From positions 1,302,001-1,366,000 of the forward strand of contig NC_014632.1 of assembly GCF_000165505.1 (NCBI RefSeq): 64,000 bases of DNA. Reading direction: 5' to 3'. This document shows, piece after piece, positions 1 to 8,200 of this stretch (positions are counted from its first letter, which is position 1; every line of letters starts with the position of its first letter). Below the pieces are notes generated by a model. That model did not search any database. It had not been told where the DNA came from and worked only from the letters and a program-made list of their open reading frames with translations. The position numbers and the translations under genes were made by a program. This stretch comes from Ilyobacter polytropus DSM 2926 (GTDB taxonomy: Bacteria > Fusobacteriota > Fusobacteriia > Fusobacteriales > Fusobacteriaceae).

Positions 1-1370
1 CTTATAAAGTCTTCTCTGTTTGATGAATCTCTGGTGGCAGAGGTTGCACACACCAGTTTTTCTGCTACTCCATAGCTGGCCATTTTTTCAGAATAATTTT
101 TCAGTACATCCACAGTTCTGTTTATTGCGCTGTCTAAAAGATAACCGTTTTTATTAACATCTTCTCCTAGTTTTGTTATTTCAAGATATTTACGAAATTT
201 TCGTTTTATAGAATATTTATTTTCGTTTTTCTCCACTTCAGATATAAACAATCTGCAGGAATTTGTTCCTATATCCACAACTCCCTTTATAACTCTATTA
301 TCAATTTCTTGATTTATTTCTCTTATTATATCTTCAGATACATCCTCTACAGATACAGTTCCCTTTCCTGTAGGCAGTACGAACTTTATTTTCCCGCCTG
401 TGTTTTTCTTATCTTTCTTCATAAGGGCAATAAGTCTTTCAATCTCTATTTTTACAGGCTCACAATCAATTTCATACTTATCAAATATAATTTTACCTCT
501 ATCTAAAAATTCTTTTTCTACATAACCTAACTTTTGGGACAATAGTATCTCATATATTATCCCCTTTGCAACAGCTTCACCGTGGGAATATCCTTTGTAT
601 TCAGTTGCCGTCTCTAAGGCGTGGGCATAAGTATGTCCTAGATTTACGATTGCTCTTATCCCTTTTTCTTTTTCGTCCTCTTCTACTATATTCTTCTTTA
701 TCACACAAGATCTTTTTATTACTTCTATAATTTCTTCTGGCTGCAGATCTTTCACAGCCTGTGCATTCTCCACTAGATAATCATAATAATCATCATCTTT
801 CAAAAATGAATGTTTTATAATCTCACCCATTCCTGCCTTAAATTCTTTTTCAGGAAGAGTTTTCAAAAAGTCCACATCGATCAAAACAAGTTTTGGCTGA
901 TAAAAAGCCCCTATAAGATTCTTGGCTTTAGGATGGTTTACAGCTACCTTCCCCCCTATACTTGCATCTACCTGTGAGAGCAGGGATGTAGGAATCTGTA
1001 TAAAGTCAATTCCCCTCATGTAAGTCGCAGCTACATATCCACCTAGATCTGTTATCACTCCACCTCCAAGACTTATTATAAGGGAGCTTCTGTCAAAATC
1101 ATTTTCCACCATAAAATCATATATTCCAAAGGCACTCTCTATGCTCTTATGTTCTTCTCCGTCACTTATCTCAAAATAACTTATATTTTTCCCGGTGTTT
1201 TCCAGAATATCCAAAACTTTTTCAGAATAAAGAGCTCCTACTTTTGTATTTGACACCAAAATTATCTTTTCATATTTAGTTACATAATTTTTAAGTTCAC
1301 CTATTATTCCTTTATCTAAAAGTATCGGATAGCTCCTATCCCCCAAGTCCATTCTTATCTCTTTCATCAT
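1..1370 (-). CDS. aroB: 3-dehydroquinate synthase fused to a Ppx/GppA-type phosphatase domain (3' end outside window)
   Basis: The gene starts at ATG 1370 (a second ATG follows directly) behind a GGGATGG-like ribosome site and stays open to the window edge, giving 456 visible residues. Residues 1 to about 350 are 3-dehydroquinate synthase, the second step of the shikimate pathway: the glycine-rich nucleotide motif GGGVITDLGG and the metal-binding stretches GEIIKH and NLGHTYAHALE are visible. From about residue 364 the same frame continues into VVDIGTNSCRLF and later CATSATRDSSN, the N-terminal signature of the Ppx/GppA exopolyphosphatase/pppGpp phosphatase family. I re-read the junction codon by codon and found no stop or frameshift. 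An AroB of normal length ends near residue 350, so this is a genuine in-frame fusion as read. The function of the added domain is inferred from family only, and its catalytic part lies outside the window. Confidence 0.85.
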   Translation of the reverse strand, partial: MMKEIRMDLGDRSYPILLDKGIIGELKNYVTKYEKIILVSNTKVGALYSEKVLDILENTGKNISYFEISDGEEHKSIESAFGIYDFMVENDFDRSSLIISLGGGVITDLGGYVAATYMRGIDFIQIPTSLLSQVDASIGGKVAVNHPKAKNLIGAFYQPKLVLIDVDFLKTLPEKEFKAGMGEIIKHSFLKDDDYYDYLVENAQAVKDLQPEEIIEVIKRSCVIKKNIVEEDEKEKGIRAIVNLGHTYAHALETATEYKGYSHGEAVAKGIIYEILLSQKLGYVEKEFLDRGKIIFDKYEIDCEPVKIEIERLIALMKKDKKNTGGKIKFVLPTGKGTVSVEDVSEDIIREINQEIDNRVIKGVVDIGTNSCRLFISEVEKNENKYSIKRKFRKYLEITKLGEDVNKNGYLLDSAINRTVDVLKNYSEKMASYGVAEKLVCATSATRDSSNREDFI

Positions 1371-1732
1371 TTACCATCCCTTCCCATAAAAGTTTCCTTA
1401 AATTATACACCAATAAACCAGTCATTACAACGGAACAAAAAAAAATTGGGATACCTTCAGTACCTTAGTTTTTTTAGTATCTTATATTATTTTTACCCTA
1501 CTTTTAAAGCTACTTTTAATGTTTTTCTCTCAATAGTTTCTGAATTTTTTTAGATTACTTATTTTTTTCAAAATTTCACATTGTTTTCGTTCTATTTTTA
1601 ATCACCATTTCATCCAATTTTTTTTCCTTAAAAAATTTCAAACAAATGTTATAATTGTGTATACTTAAATATAGTTAGTCAAGACTGCTGATTATGAATT
1701 CTAAAAATAATTTTCAAAAGGAGGAGAAAATA
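1371..1732. other. intergenic region between divergent aroB fusion and epimerase-like gene
   Basis: No open reading frame worth calling is present. The stretch is rich in T and A runs. A TATAAT at 1650-1655 is the best -10 hexamer for the rightward gene, with only a weak TTAAAA (1628-1633) as -35 element. I see no riboswitch, repeat or strong palindrome. Confidence 0.5.
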
Positions 1733-2605
1733 ATGATAACATCACTCAAAAATGAGAATATTACCATCCAGGTAAAATCCCTCGGTGGAGAATTGACAAG
1801 TCTAAAGAAAAATGGCTCTGAATATGAATACATCTGGACTGGAGATTCGAAATATTGGTCAGGTCAATCACCGGTGCTTTTCCCTATAATAGGTTCTCTA
1901 TCTGGAGGAACCACTGAAATCCAAGGCAAGACTTACTCTATGGGAAACCACGGATTCGCCCGTAGGGAAGAATTTCAGTTAATAGAACAAAAAGATAACC
2001 GGTTGGTCTACTCTTTAAAATATAATGAAAAAACTCTGGCTATGTATCCCTATAAATTTGAGCTGCAGATTATATATACCCTTGAAAATTCAAGTGTAAA
2101 AATCTCTTACAGGGTAATTAACCTAGATGAAAAGACAATATATTTTCAGCTAGGAACTCACCCAGGTTTCAACTGTCCAATGAAAAACGAACTCTATTTT
2201 TCAGATTATTTCCTAGAATTTGATCAAGTAGAAACAGCAAAAAGGTATTACTGTGACGCAAACAACCTTCTAATTGAAAATCGTGAAGAATTGTCTATAA
2301 AAAATTCCAAAAGAATGAACCTAAATCATGAAATTTTTTACGAAGGAGCTCATTTCCTGAGAGACATAAAATCAAAGGATATTACTTTAAAAACTGAAAA
2401 AGATTCAAAATTCATAAAGGTTTCCCGTGAAAATTTCCCTTACCTAGGTATCTGGCAGCCAAAGGATGCTCCCTTTTTGTGTATAGAACCATGGCACGGA
2501 TTAGCCGAACCTGCTAGTTTCTCTGAAGATTTTAGTAAAAAAGAACTTATTATTTCATTAGAAAAATGTCAGGAGCATTCAGCATCGCTAACATTTACTG
2601 TATAA
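1733..2605 (+). CDS. aldose 1-epimerase family protein (LacX-like)
   Basis: A 290-residue protein of the galactose-mutarotase-like fold; it probably interconverts sugar anomers or binds a phosphosugar. Visible signatures are GNHGFARREEF (catalytic-His region), LGTHPGFNCP and a C-terminal IEPWHGLAEP, which together match the LacX/YeaD-like branch rather than classical GalM. I chose ATG 1733 because AAGGAGG lies eight bases upstream; an ATG at 1694 would add 13 residues but has no ribosome site. It stands alone, divergent from the aroB fusion and convergent with metK, sharing a bidirectional terminator with it. Exact substrate cannot be told from sequence. Confidence 0.85.
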   Translation: MITSLKNENITIQVKSLGGELTSLKKNGSEYEYIWTGDSKYWSGQSPVLFPIIGSLSGGTTEIQGKTYSMGNHGFARREEFQLIEQKDNRLVYSLKYNEKTLAMYPYKFELQIIYTLENSSVKISYRVINLDEKTIYFQLGTHPGFNCPMKNELYFSDYFLEFDQVETAKRYYCDANNLLIENREELSIKNSKRMNLNHEIFYEGAHFLRDIKSKDITLKTEKDSKFIKVSRENFPYLGIWQPKDAPFLCIEPWHGLAEPASFSEDFSKKELIISLEKCQEHSASLTFTV

Positions 2606-2630
2606 AGATTATCAAAAAATTTTCATACAA

Positions 2631-2657
2631 AAAAACTCCGGAAAATTCCGGAGTTTT
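2631..2657. terminator. bidirectional terminator between epimerase-like gene and metK
   Basis: A perfect inverted repeat (ACTCCGGAA, 2-base loop, TTCCGGAGT) is flanked by an A-run on the left and a T-run on the right, so it can end transcripts from both convergent genes. Confidence 0.9.
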
Positions 2658-2667
2658 TACTTTTATT

Positions 2668-3816
2668 CTATACAAGTTTTTTTATAGCTTCTACCTTATT
2701 TGTTCTTTCCCAAGGAAGATCTATGTCTGTCCTTCCTATATGACCGAAGGCTGCAAGATCCTGATACTTAAAGTTTCCTGATCTTAGCTCTAAGGCTAGT
2801 TCTATTCCTCTAGGACTTAGGTCAAATACCTTTTGCACTATCTCAGCTAATTTTACCTCTTCTATCTTTCCTGTTCCAAAGGTATCTACTTTTATAGATG
2901 TAGGCTCTACTACCCCTATAGCATAAGAAAGCTGTATTTCACACTTTTCTGCAAGTTCTGCAGCAACTATATTCTTAGCTACCCATCTTGCTGCATAAGC
3001 GGCAGACCTGTCCACCTTTGAAGGGTCCTTTCCTGAGAAAGCTCCTCCACCGTGTCTAAAGTATCCACCGTAAGTATCTACTATTATCTTTCTTCCTGTA
3101 AGTCCTGCATCTCCGTGAGGTCCTCCGATTACGAATCTTCCTGTTGGATTGATATGATAATGCTTTACTCTTCCAGGGTTCATCTTATATTTTTCAAGGA
3201 CAGGTTTTACTACCTTTTCTATTATTGTTTCATGGATCTCTTCCTGACTTACTTCAGGGTTATGCTGTACAGATACTACTACTGTATCAACATGATCTAC
3301 AGTCCCGTTTTTATTATACGCAAGAGTTACCTGAGACTTTGCGTCTGGTCTTCCCCAGATTATCTCTTTAGATCTTGCCATTCTTGTATATTTTACAATT
3401 ATCTCCCTTGCAAGAACAAGGGCTAAAGGCATAAGTTCAGGAGTTTCTTTTACAGCTCCTCCGAACATTATTCCCTGGTCTCCTGCTCCTCCGATATCTA
3501 CACCCATGGCTATATCAGGTGACTGTGAGTGAATTGCATTAAGCACTCCGCAGTCTGAGTCAAATCCCATTCCCTGCTTGTATCCGATCTCTTCTATCTT
3601 GTCTCTTACTATCTTTTGTACATCTACATATGTATTGGTAGTTATCTCTCCTCCTACCACTACCTGACCTGTTGTACAAAACACTTCGCAGGCTACCCTA
3701 GAATTTGGGTCTTCTGCTATGCAGGCGTCTAGCACTGCATCTGATACCTGGTCGGCTATCTTATCAGGATGGCCCGGTGAAACACATTCTGAAGTAAAAA
3801 ATATTTTGTTTTCCAT
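2668..3816 (-). CDS. metK: S-adenosylmethionine synthetase
   Basis: A full-length (382 aa) methionine adenosyltransferase that makes S-adenosylmethionine from methionine and ATP in the cytoplasm. The family hallmarks are present in order: [16 protein letters not shown] near the N-terminus, the [10 protein letters not shown] hexapeptide region near residue 115, and [19 protein letters not shown] in the central domain. The start at 3816 follows AGGAGG at good spacing. It is followed on the same strand by nothing and preceded (transcriptionally) by speE and speD, which consume its product after decarboxylation. The roughly 300 bp between speE and metK hold a 142-bp repeat, so co-transcription with speE is uncertain. 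Confidence 0.97.
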   Translation of the reverse strand: MENKIFFTSECVSPGHPDKIADQVSDAVLDACIAEDPNSRVACEVFCTTGQVVVGGEITTNTYVDVQKIVRDKIEEIGYKQGMGFDSDCGVLNAIHSQSPDIAMGVDIGGAGDQGIMFGGAVKETPELMPLALVLAREIIVKYTRMARSKEIIWGRPDAKSQVTLAYNKNGTVDHVDTVVVSVQHNPEVSQEEIHETIIEKVVKPVLEKYKMNPGRVKHYHINPTGRFVIGGPHGDAGLTGRKIIVDTYGGYFRHGGGAFSGKDPSKVDRSAAYAARWVAKNIVAAELAEKCEIQLSYAIGVVEPTSIKVDTFGTGKIEEVKLAEIVQKVFDLSPRGIELALELRSGNFKYQDLAAFGHIGRTDIDLPWERTNKVEAIKKLV

Positions 3817-3929
3817 TTATATAAATCCTCCTGATTTTTTCATCTTTTCATAATTTGGTTCCACTTATAGCTTAATTAAAATAACCTAAGTTGCTTTTTT
3901 ATTTTAAATTAAAGTATTAAATTTATCCA

Positions 3930-4071
3930 AAGTTCCGCAGGGAACCGAGGACTGTAGCTTACAAAGGCGATAAAAGAAATATCTACTTCCTAGACATTTG
4001 AAAATTCTTGAACTTTTGGTTACTTTTCTTTCAAGAGAAAAGTAACAGGTTCAAATAAAGTCAGTAATTTA
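3930..4071. repeat. 142-bp intergenic repeat, copy A
   Basis: These 142 bases recur without a single difference at 32708-32849. The right part contains a hairpin with an 11-bp perfect stem (4019-4029 with 4036-4046, core GTTACTTTTC / GAAAAGTAAC), framed by a shorter outer pairing TTGAAC / GTTCAA. The bases just left of it (3906-3936) also resemble 32364-32395. There is no coding potential and no transposase. It sits between speE and metK, both on the minus strand. Confidence 0.9.
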
Positions 4072-4120
4072 TTGGAATTCTTTTCGAGTAACAACTTAAA
4101 TTAAAATATCTAAAAAAAAT

Positions 4121-4978
4121 TTATTCAGACTCTTCGAGCATTTCCTTTACGAAAGTAGGCAGAGCAAAGGAAGCCTTGTGAATCTCAGAATTGTAATATT
4201 TAGTTTTAAGTCCAAATTTTTCCCACTCTTCAGGTTTATGATCTGCTATAGGATCATATTTCTTAGATGCAAATCCAAAAAGCCAGTGTCCTGAAGGATA
4301 AGTGGGAATATGAAATTGATATACCTTGGAAATTGGGAAAAGGTCTTTTATTCTCTTGTGAGCCCTTTTCATCTGTCCTGCCTCTTTATCAAAATAAGGA
4401 CTTTCGTGCTGGTTTATAAGAATCCCATCTTCAGAAAGAGCTCTAAAACAGTTTGTGTAAAATTTCTTTGTAAAAAGACCCTCTCCAGGACCTATTGGAT
4501 CAGTAGAGTCAACAAGTATAAGGTCATAACTTTTTTCTTTTGCATCTTCTACAAACTTCAGTCCGTCTTGAAAATAAAGGTTTACCCTAGGGTCCTCTAA
4601 CTTGCAAGATGTCTGTACAAGATATTTCTGACAGAGTCTGACTACTCTTTCATCTATCTCCACCATATCTATTTTTTCTATGTGAGAATATCTAGTTATC
4701 TCCCTCACAGTTCCTCCGTCTCCACCACCAATAACAAGAACTTTTTTTATATTTGGATTAGTTGCGAGGGCCACATGTGAGATCATATCATGATACACAA
4801 ACTCATCCTTTTCATTGGCCATCATAATTCCGTCAAGGGTAAAGAACTTTCCAAACTCATAAGAATCAAAAAAATCCAACTGCTGAAAAGGACTTTTTTC
4901 TGTATGAAAATGCTCTTTTATTTTTATAGAAAATCTACACTCTGGTGTCCACTCCTCTGTAAACCAAAGATTAAGCAT
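4121..4978 (-). CDS. speE: spermidine synthase (polyamine aminopropyltransferase)
   Basis: A 285-residue aminopropyltransferase that transfers the aminopropyl group of decarboxylated S-adenosylmethionine to putrescine. Visible signatures: the nucleotide-binding loop VIGGGDGGTVREI, the acidic VEIDERV, the catalytic-region DSTDPIGPGEGLF, and the C-terminal YYNSEIHKASFALP typical of the family. The length matches bacterial SpeE. AGGAGG lies seven bases before the ATG at 4978. It lies 42 bp after speD on the same strand and is almost certainly co-transcribed with it. Confidence 0.95.
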   Translation of the reverse strand: MLNLWFTEEWTPECRFSIKIKEHFHTEKSPFQQLDFFDSYEFGKFFTLDGIMMANEKDEFVYHDMISHVALATNPNIKKVLVIGGGDGGTVREITRYSHIEKIDMVEIDERVVRLCQKYLVQTSCKLEDPRVNLYFQDGLKFVEDAKEKSYDLILVDSTDPIGPGEGLFTKKFYTNCFRALSEDGILINQHESPYFDKEAGQMKRAHKRIKDLFPISKVYQFHIPTYPSGHWLFGFASKKYDPIADHKPEEWEKFGLKTKYYNSEIHKASFALPTFVKEMLEESE

Positions 4979-5020
4979 TAAGTTACCTCCTGATTGTTTT
5001 CATTGATATAATTTTTTTAT

Positions 5021-5443
5021 TTATTCAGCATCTGGTTTGAATACTATTTTACCCAGATCTTCTCCATTGGGGTGAAATTTTTTTATTTTTTCAGTCATAC
5101 CTCTAGGTACCTCGATAGACTCACTTCTGCTAGCCCCAAACATTTTTTCTAAGTAATCAAAGGCTGTCCAAGGATTGATCTTGTCCCCACATGTGAATAC
5201 ATCAACCGATGCGTAACCATACTCTGGCCATGTATGAATTGCCAAGTGTGATTCAGATATTATTACAGCTCCTGAAACTCCGTAAGGGTTGAAATGATGA
5301 AATACGGAATTCACTATCGTTGCATTTGCAATTCTAGCCGCTTCATTCATGTGTTTTTCAATAAGTTCAGGGCTCTTCAATACTTCTTCGTCACAGTTGT
5401 AATACTCTATCAGAATGTGTCTCCCTAAAGTTTCTAATTTCAT
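5021..5443 (-). CDS. speD: S-adenosylmethionine decarboxylase proenzyme
   Basis: A 140-residue SpeD of the short bacterial/archaeal class. The proenzyme cleaves itself at the Glu-Ser bond in ISESHLAIHTWPE to create the pyruvoyl cofactor; the downstream ASVDVFTCGD motif carries the conserved active-site cysteine. It supplies decarboxylated SAM to SpeE, whose gene follows. The ATG at 5443 has GGAGGG upstream. The gene is divergent from an XRE-cupin regulator, with palindromic sequences in the shared upstream region (5495-5507, 5568-5584), suggesting repression by that protein. Confidence 0.95.
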   Translation of the reverse strand: MKLETLGRHILIEYYNCDEEVLKSPELIEKHMNEAARIANATIVNSVFHHFNPYGVSGAVIISESHLAIHTWPEYGYASVDVFTCGDKINPWTAFDYLEKMFGASRSESIEVPRGMTEKIKKFHPNGEDLGKIVFKPDAE

Positions 5444-5494
5444 AATTTCCCTCCTAGTCTATTCTTAAGACATAAATTAATTTTTATATTAACG

Positions 5495-5507
5495 CCCTGA
5501 TTCAGGG
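5495..5507. promoter_or_regulatory. palindrome in the speD leader
   Basis: CCCTGATTCAGGG is a 6+1+6 palindrome about 50 bp upstream of speD. The single-base centre is too small for an RNA hairpin loop, so a protein-binding site is more likely. Function is inferred only. Confidence 0.35.
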
Positions 5508-5567
5508 GCTATTTATAGCTTTAAAAAAAACAGAATTTCTTCAGTTTTTTTGTTTAGTCACAATAAA

Positions 5568-5584
5568 TTAACTATTATAGTTAA
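5568..5584. promoter_or_regulatory. palindromic candidate operator overlapping a speD -10 element
   Basis: TTAACTATTATAGTTAA is a perfect 8+1+8 palindrome. Read leftward it contains TATAAT (5574-5579), the best -10 element for speD, although no good -35 hexamer lies at standard spacing. A dimeric regulator bound here would block that promoter. The neighbouring XRE-cupin protein is the natural candidate. Confidence 0.4.
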
Positions 5585-5777
5585 TATTAGTAAACTTATT
5601 TACAAAAAAAATGCACATTCTTATAATTTTTAGAACTCTTTTTAAGCTAACAAACTTCCTCTTAAAAAGCCCATTTTTATTAGAATATACGACATTATTA
5701 TTTTTGGATTTGACAACGTAAAGTTTACTATAAATAAAATTTTATGTCAATTATTTTTTTATCAATTATCTGAAAAC

Positions 5778-5806
5778 TTGATTTTTCCAAATGGAGATTA
5801 TATAAT
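5778..5806 (+). promoter_or_regulatory. sigma-70 type promoter of the XRE-cupin gene
   Basis: TTGATT (5778-5783) and TATAAT (5801-5806) are separated by exactly 17 bp, about 50 bp before the ATG. A 5+1+5 palindrome GTAAAGTTTAC (5718-5728) and the inverted pair TTGACA/TGTCAA (5710-5715, 5745-5750) lie just upstream. Confidence 0.65.
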
Positions 5807-5854
5807 GTACCGGTGAAACACTTTAGACAATAAAATTAAAGGGGTTTAAACTAT

Positions 5855-6394
5855 ATGATAATTGGTGAAAAAATAAAAAGGCTGCGACAGGGGAAGCTCC
5901 TTACACAGGAGGAACTAGCAGACAGATGCGAACTTTCTAAAGGTTTTATCTCACAACTAGAAAGAGACCTTACATCTCCGTCTATAGCTACACTTGTGGA
6001 TATATTAGAAAGTCTCGGGACAAACTTGAAGGAATTTTTTAACGAAGAGGAAGATGAGAAAATCGTATTTTCAAATGATGATTTTTTTGAATTTGAAGAT
6101 AACGATCTTAAATACAGAATTGACTGGATAGTACCAAATGCCCAAAAGAATGCCATGGAGCCTATTCTTATAACCTTGGCTCAGGAAGGCTCTTACAAAC
6201 TAGAATCTGCCCACGAGGGAGAGGAATTCGGTTATGTTTTAAAAGGAAATATCTATGTTCATTTGGGAGATAAGAAACACAAGGCGAAAAAAGGAGAAAG
6301 TTTTTATTATAAGGCAAAAAAAGACCATTATATATCCAATGCAGGAAAGGTTGAAGCCAAGGTAATATGGGTAAGCACACCTCCTTCATTCTAA
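5855..6394 (+). CDS. XRE-family regulator with C-terminal cupin domain (PuuR-like)
   Basis: A 179-residue DNA-binding protein. Residues 1-60 form a lambda-repressor-type helix-turn-helix (RLRQGKLLTQEELADRCELSKGFISQLE); residues about 105-179 form a small cupin beta-barrel (EGEEFGYVLKGNIYVHLG, GESFYYKAKKDHYISN) that in PuuR-type proteins senses a small molecule, often a polyamine. It is transcribed away from speD-speE across a palindrome-rich 411-bp gap. Polyamine sensing is an inference from the neighbourhood; the family alone shows only that it is a ligand-responsive regulator. The gene ends in a shared bidirectional terminator. Confidence 0.88.
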   Translation: MIIGEKIKRLRQGKLLTQEELADRCELSKGFISQLERDLTSPSIATLVDILESLGTNLKEFFNEEEDEKIVFSNDDFFEFEDNDLKYRIDWIVPNAQKNAMEPILITLAQEGSYKLESAHEGEEFGYVLKGNIYVHLGDKKHKAKKGESFYYKAKKDHYISNAGKVEAKVIWVSTPPSF

Positions 6395-6428
6395 AATAAA
6401 AACCAGCCCTAGGGCTGGTTTTTATTTT
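6393..6428. terminator. bidirectional terminator
   Basis: A perfect 36-bp palindrome centred on CCCTAGGG, with an A-run on the left and a T-run on the right, sits between the convergent regulator and FMN-binding genes. Confidence 0.92.
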
Positions 6429-6850
6429 AATTCTTTATTTGGAATCTTATATTGTCCTGACTGACCTTTTTCAGCTTTGTGAACAAGGTATCTCATCATT
6501 GCTTTAAATTCTTTACTTGTACTTGTAGCTCCTGCTATTGAATCAATTTCCTCTATATCTTTTGATTTCATAAAATCTCTCTCAAGCTTTGAAACGGCGT
6601 CTTTAATTCCTATTCCCTGCTTCTTTGCCATACTCTGATTATACTTTTTATCCTTTGTGGCAATTTCACCTTTTTTGTTTTTTCTGTCGTGTTTAACTTC
6701 TATTATTTCAGAATTTTTAACGACCATATAGGTAAAAGGTTTCCATCCCCATTCTGCCTTTTCAGCTTCAACATAATACTTTCCATCTTGTAGTTTTCCA
6801 AAAGCCAGTGAAGAAATAACAAAGATACCTATTAATATTTTTTTCATCAT
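6422..6850 (-). CDS. secreted FMN-binding domain protein
   Basis: A 142-residue exported protein. Residues 1-18 form a signal peptide (KKILIGIFVISSLAFG). The rest is one FMN-binding domain; the segment DSIAGATSTS near residue 105 matches the S/AGAT[S/T] motif to which ApbE attaches FMN through a threonine phosphoester. Such proteins carry electrons outside the inner membrane, as in Rnf/Nqr subunits and extracellular electron transfer. GGAGG precedes the ATG pair. It follows the ADP-ribosylglycohydrolase-like gene by 7 bp on the same strand. The electron partner is not visible in this window. Confidence 0.85.
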   Translation of the reverse strand: MMKKILIGIFVISSLAFGKLQDGKYYVEAEKAEWGWKPFTYMVVKNSEIIEVKHDRKNKKGEIATKDKKYNQSMAKKQGIGIKDAVSKLERDFMKSKDIEEIDSIAGATSTSKEFKAMMRYLVHKAEKGQSGQYKIPNKELK

Positions 6851-6857
6851 AAACCTC

Positions 6858-7718
6858 CTAAAAATTTACTCTCTCTAGACTGCCCATTTCTTTCAGCCAT
6901 CTTTTGGGTATAGTGGCTTCTGAGTAGGCCCCTATAATCATCCCTGCTATTAGGCCCCTAGCTGCAGAGTCCCCTCCTGACATAACGTTTTTTATCATTG
7001 CCTCTTCATAATTATCAGAATACTTGAGTATCAGCAGTATTGTTGCAGGAAAGGCTCCCTCTATACTGCACGACTGACCCAATTTTTTTACCGCCTCTAC
7101 AGTTTCTGTTTCTATCAGTGACTTTGCTATTGCTAATTTTTCTGATATCCACTTATTTTCCATCTGTGCAGATACCTCTTCCATTGCCTTATCGGGTTTT
7201 ATCCCCTCTAAAACTCTATATGCTGTTCTTGCAAAAAATTCAGAAGCTGCGATCACCTGCTCATTGTCATGGGTTATCTTTGTCTGAACTTTAGAGTATT
7301 CTACCCCTTTATCCTGAGAAAAGCAATATATTATAGGTGCTATCCTAGAAGCGCCGGCCAGATCATTGGAATCAGAACCCCATTCCTCGCCGGTTTCTAT
7401 CATTTCCAGGGTTTTTTTTGTGGCGTGATCCATATAACCGTCATATTTTTTCATATGAAATTCCCAGAAATCTCTGAAACTATTTTTATCAAACTCATTT
7501 TTTTCTGCCAAGTATTCCAAAAGAAGAAGGGTCTGATCTCCATAGTGGGTATGTTCCCCTTTTTTTCTGTTTTTATGAAAGCTGTCAGGAAGAGGATCAT
7601 TGAGATCATTATACTCCCCAAACTCATTTTTTATCTTCTCTGTGTCATATATCCAGTGTCCTCCCAGGGAAAAAGCATCTGCCAAAACCGACCCTAAAAG
7701 TAATCCTTTTTTACTCAT
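6858..7718 (-). CDS. ADP-ribosylglycohydrolase family protein
   Basis: A 286-residue all-helical protein of the DraG/ARH family, which hydrolyses ADP-ribose from proteins or small molecules using two metal ions. Seen: the N-terminal GSVLADAFSLGGHW, the metal-site segment GDQTLLLLEYL, and the C-terminal GGDSAARGLIAGMIIGA, where canonical members have GGDTDT. The start at 7718 is supported by GGAGGGG upstream; a longer frame from 7784 has no ribosome site. No DraT-like transferase is nearby, so the substrate is unknown. The change from DTDT to DSAA in the metal loop may alter activity. Confidence 0.8.
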   Translation of the reverse strand: MSKKGLLLGSVLADAFSLGGHWIYDTEKIKNEFGEYNDLNDPLPDSFHKNRKKGEHTHYGDQTLLLLEYLAEKNEFDKNSFRDFWEFHMKKYDGYMDHATKKTLEMIETGEEWGSDSNDLAGASRIAPIIYCFSQDKGVEYSKVQTKITHDNEQVIAASEFFARTAYRVLEGIKPDKAMEEVSAQMENKWISEKLAIAKSLIETETVEAVKKLGQSCSIEGAFPATILLILKYSDNYEEAMIKNVMSGGDSAARGLIAGMIIGAYSEATIPKRWLKEMGSLERVNF

Positions 7719-7815
7719 GAAAAACCCCTCCTTTTCATAAATTTTACTGTCTGAGGTTCTTCTTTCCTTTTTTATAGCACACAACCATTTGACGTCTATA
7801 ATTCAAAAATAGTTT

Positions 7816-8103
7816 TTAAAACTTTTCGATATACGAATCTATATCCACTATCTCATCCTCACAGTTATCCTCTATATAAGCTACCATTTTACCCTCTATA
7901 CTCTGTGCGAGACTGTAACTTCCAGTCACAAAGGAAAAACCTAAAACAGTAAAATTTTTATTGTCCTGAAGTTCCACCTCTGTAAGCTGGGTCTTAAATT
8001 TTGATGTAAATTTATCCTTTATACTTCTAAGTCTCATCCTCTTGTCTTTCAGGGAAAAACTGATGACAAATCTTATTTTAATCTTCACTGCAGCCACATA
8101 CAT
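7816..8103 (-). CDS. DUF503 family protein (YlxP-like)
   Basis: A 95-residue protein with the pattern of the DUF503/YlxP family: an N-terminal beta strand, then the conserved SLKDKRMRLRSIKDK, then a ferredoxin-like alpha/beta pattern. YlxP-type proteins usually lie near nusA-infB-rbfA; here the gene stands alone between the ADP-ribosylglycohydrolase-like gene and divergent tpx. A GGGGGAAG ribosome site precedes the ATG. The biochemical role of the family is not established. Confidence 0.8.
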   Translation of the reverse strand: MYVAAVKIKIRFVISFSLKDKRMRLRSIKDKFTSKFKTQLTEVELQDNKNFTVLGFSFVTGSYSLAQSIEGKMVAYIEDNCEDEIVDIDSYIEKF

Positions 8104-8200
8104 AGGTTACTTCCCCCTTTTTTATTAAAAATTTTCTTTACTTATGAATGGTTTATAAGTAATAATTTACTATGATACACTATTTAAGAGGAGGAATGCA

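Noticed and set aside
3052..3426. 124-residue plus-strand frame opposite metK
   Set aside because: Lies wholly antisense to a clear metK, has a Cys/Tyr-rich composition typical of reverse-strand shadows, and no ribosome site.
3930..4071. 142-bp repeat as an insertion sequence or tRNA-like element
   Set aside because: No transposase frame, no clear terminal inverted repeats with target duplication at its ends, and no cloverleaf; kept as a non-coding repeat only.
6393..6428. 36-bp palindrome as an operator
   Set aside because: It lies between two convergent stop codons and has A/T runs on both sides, which is a bidirectional terminator.
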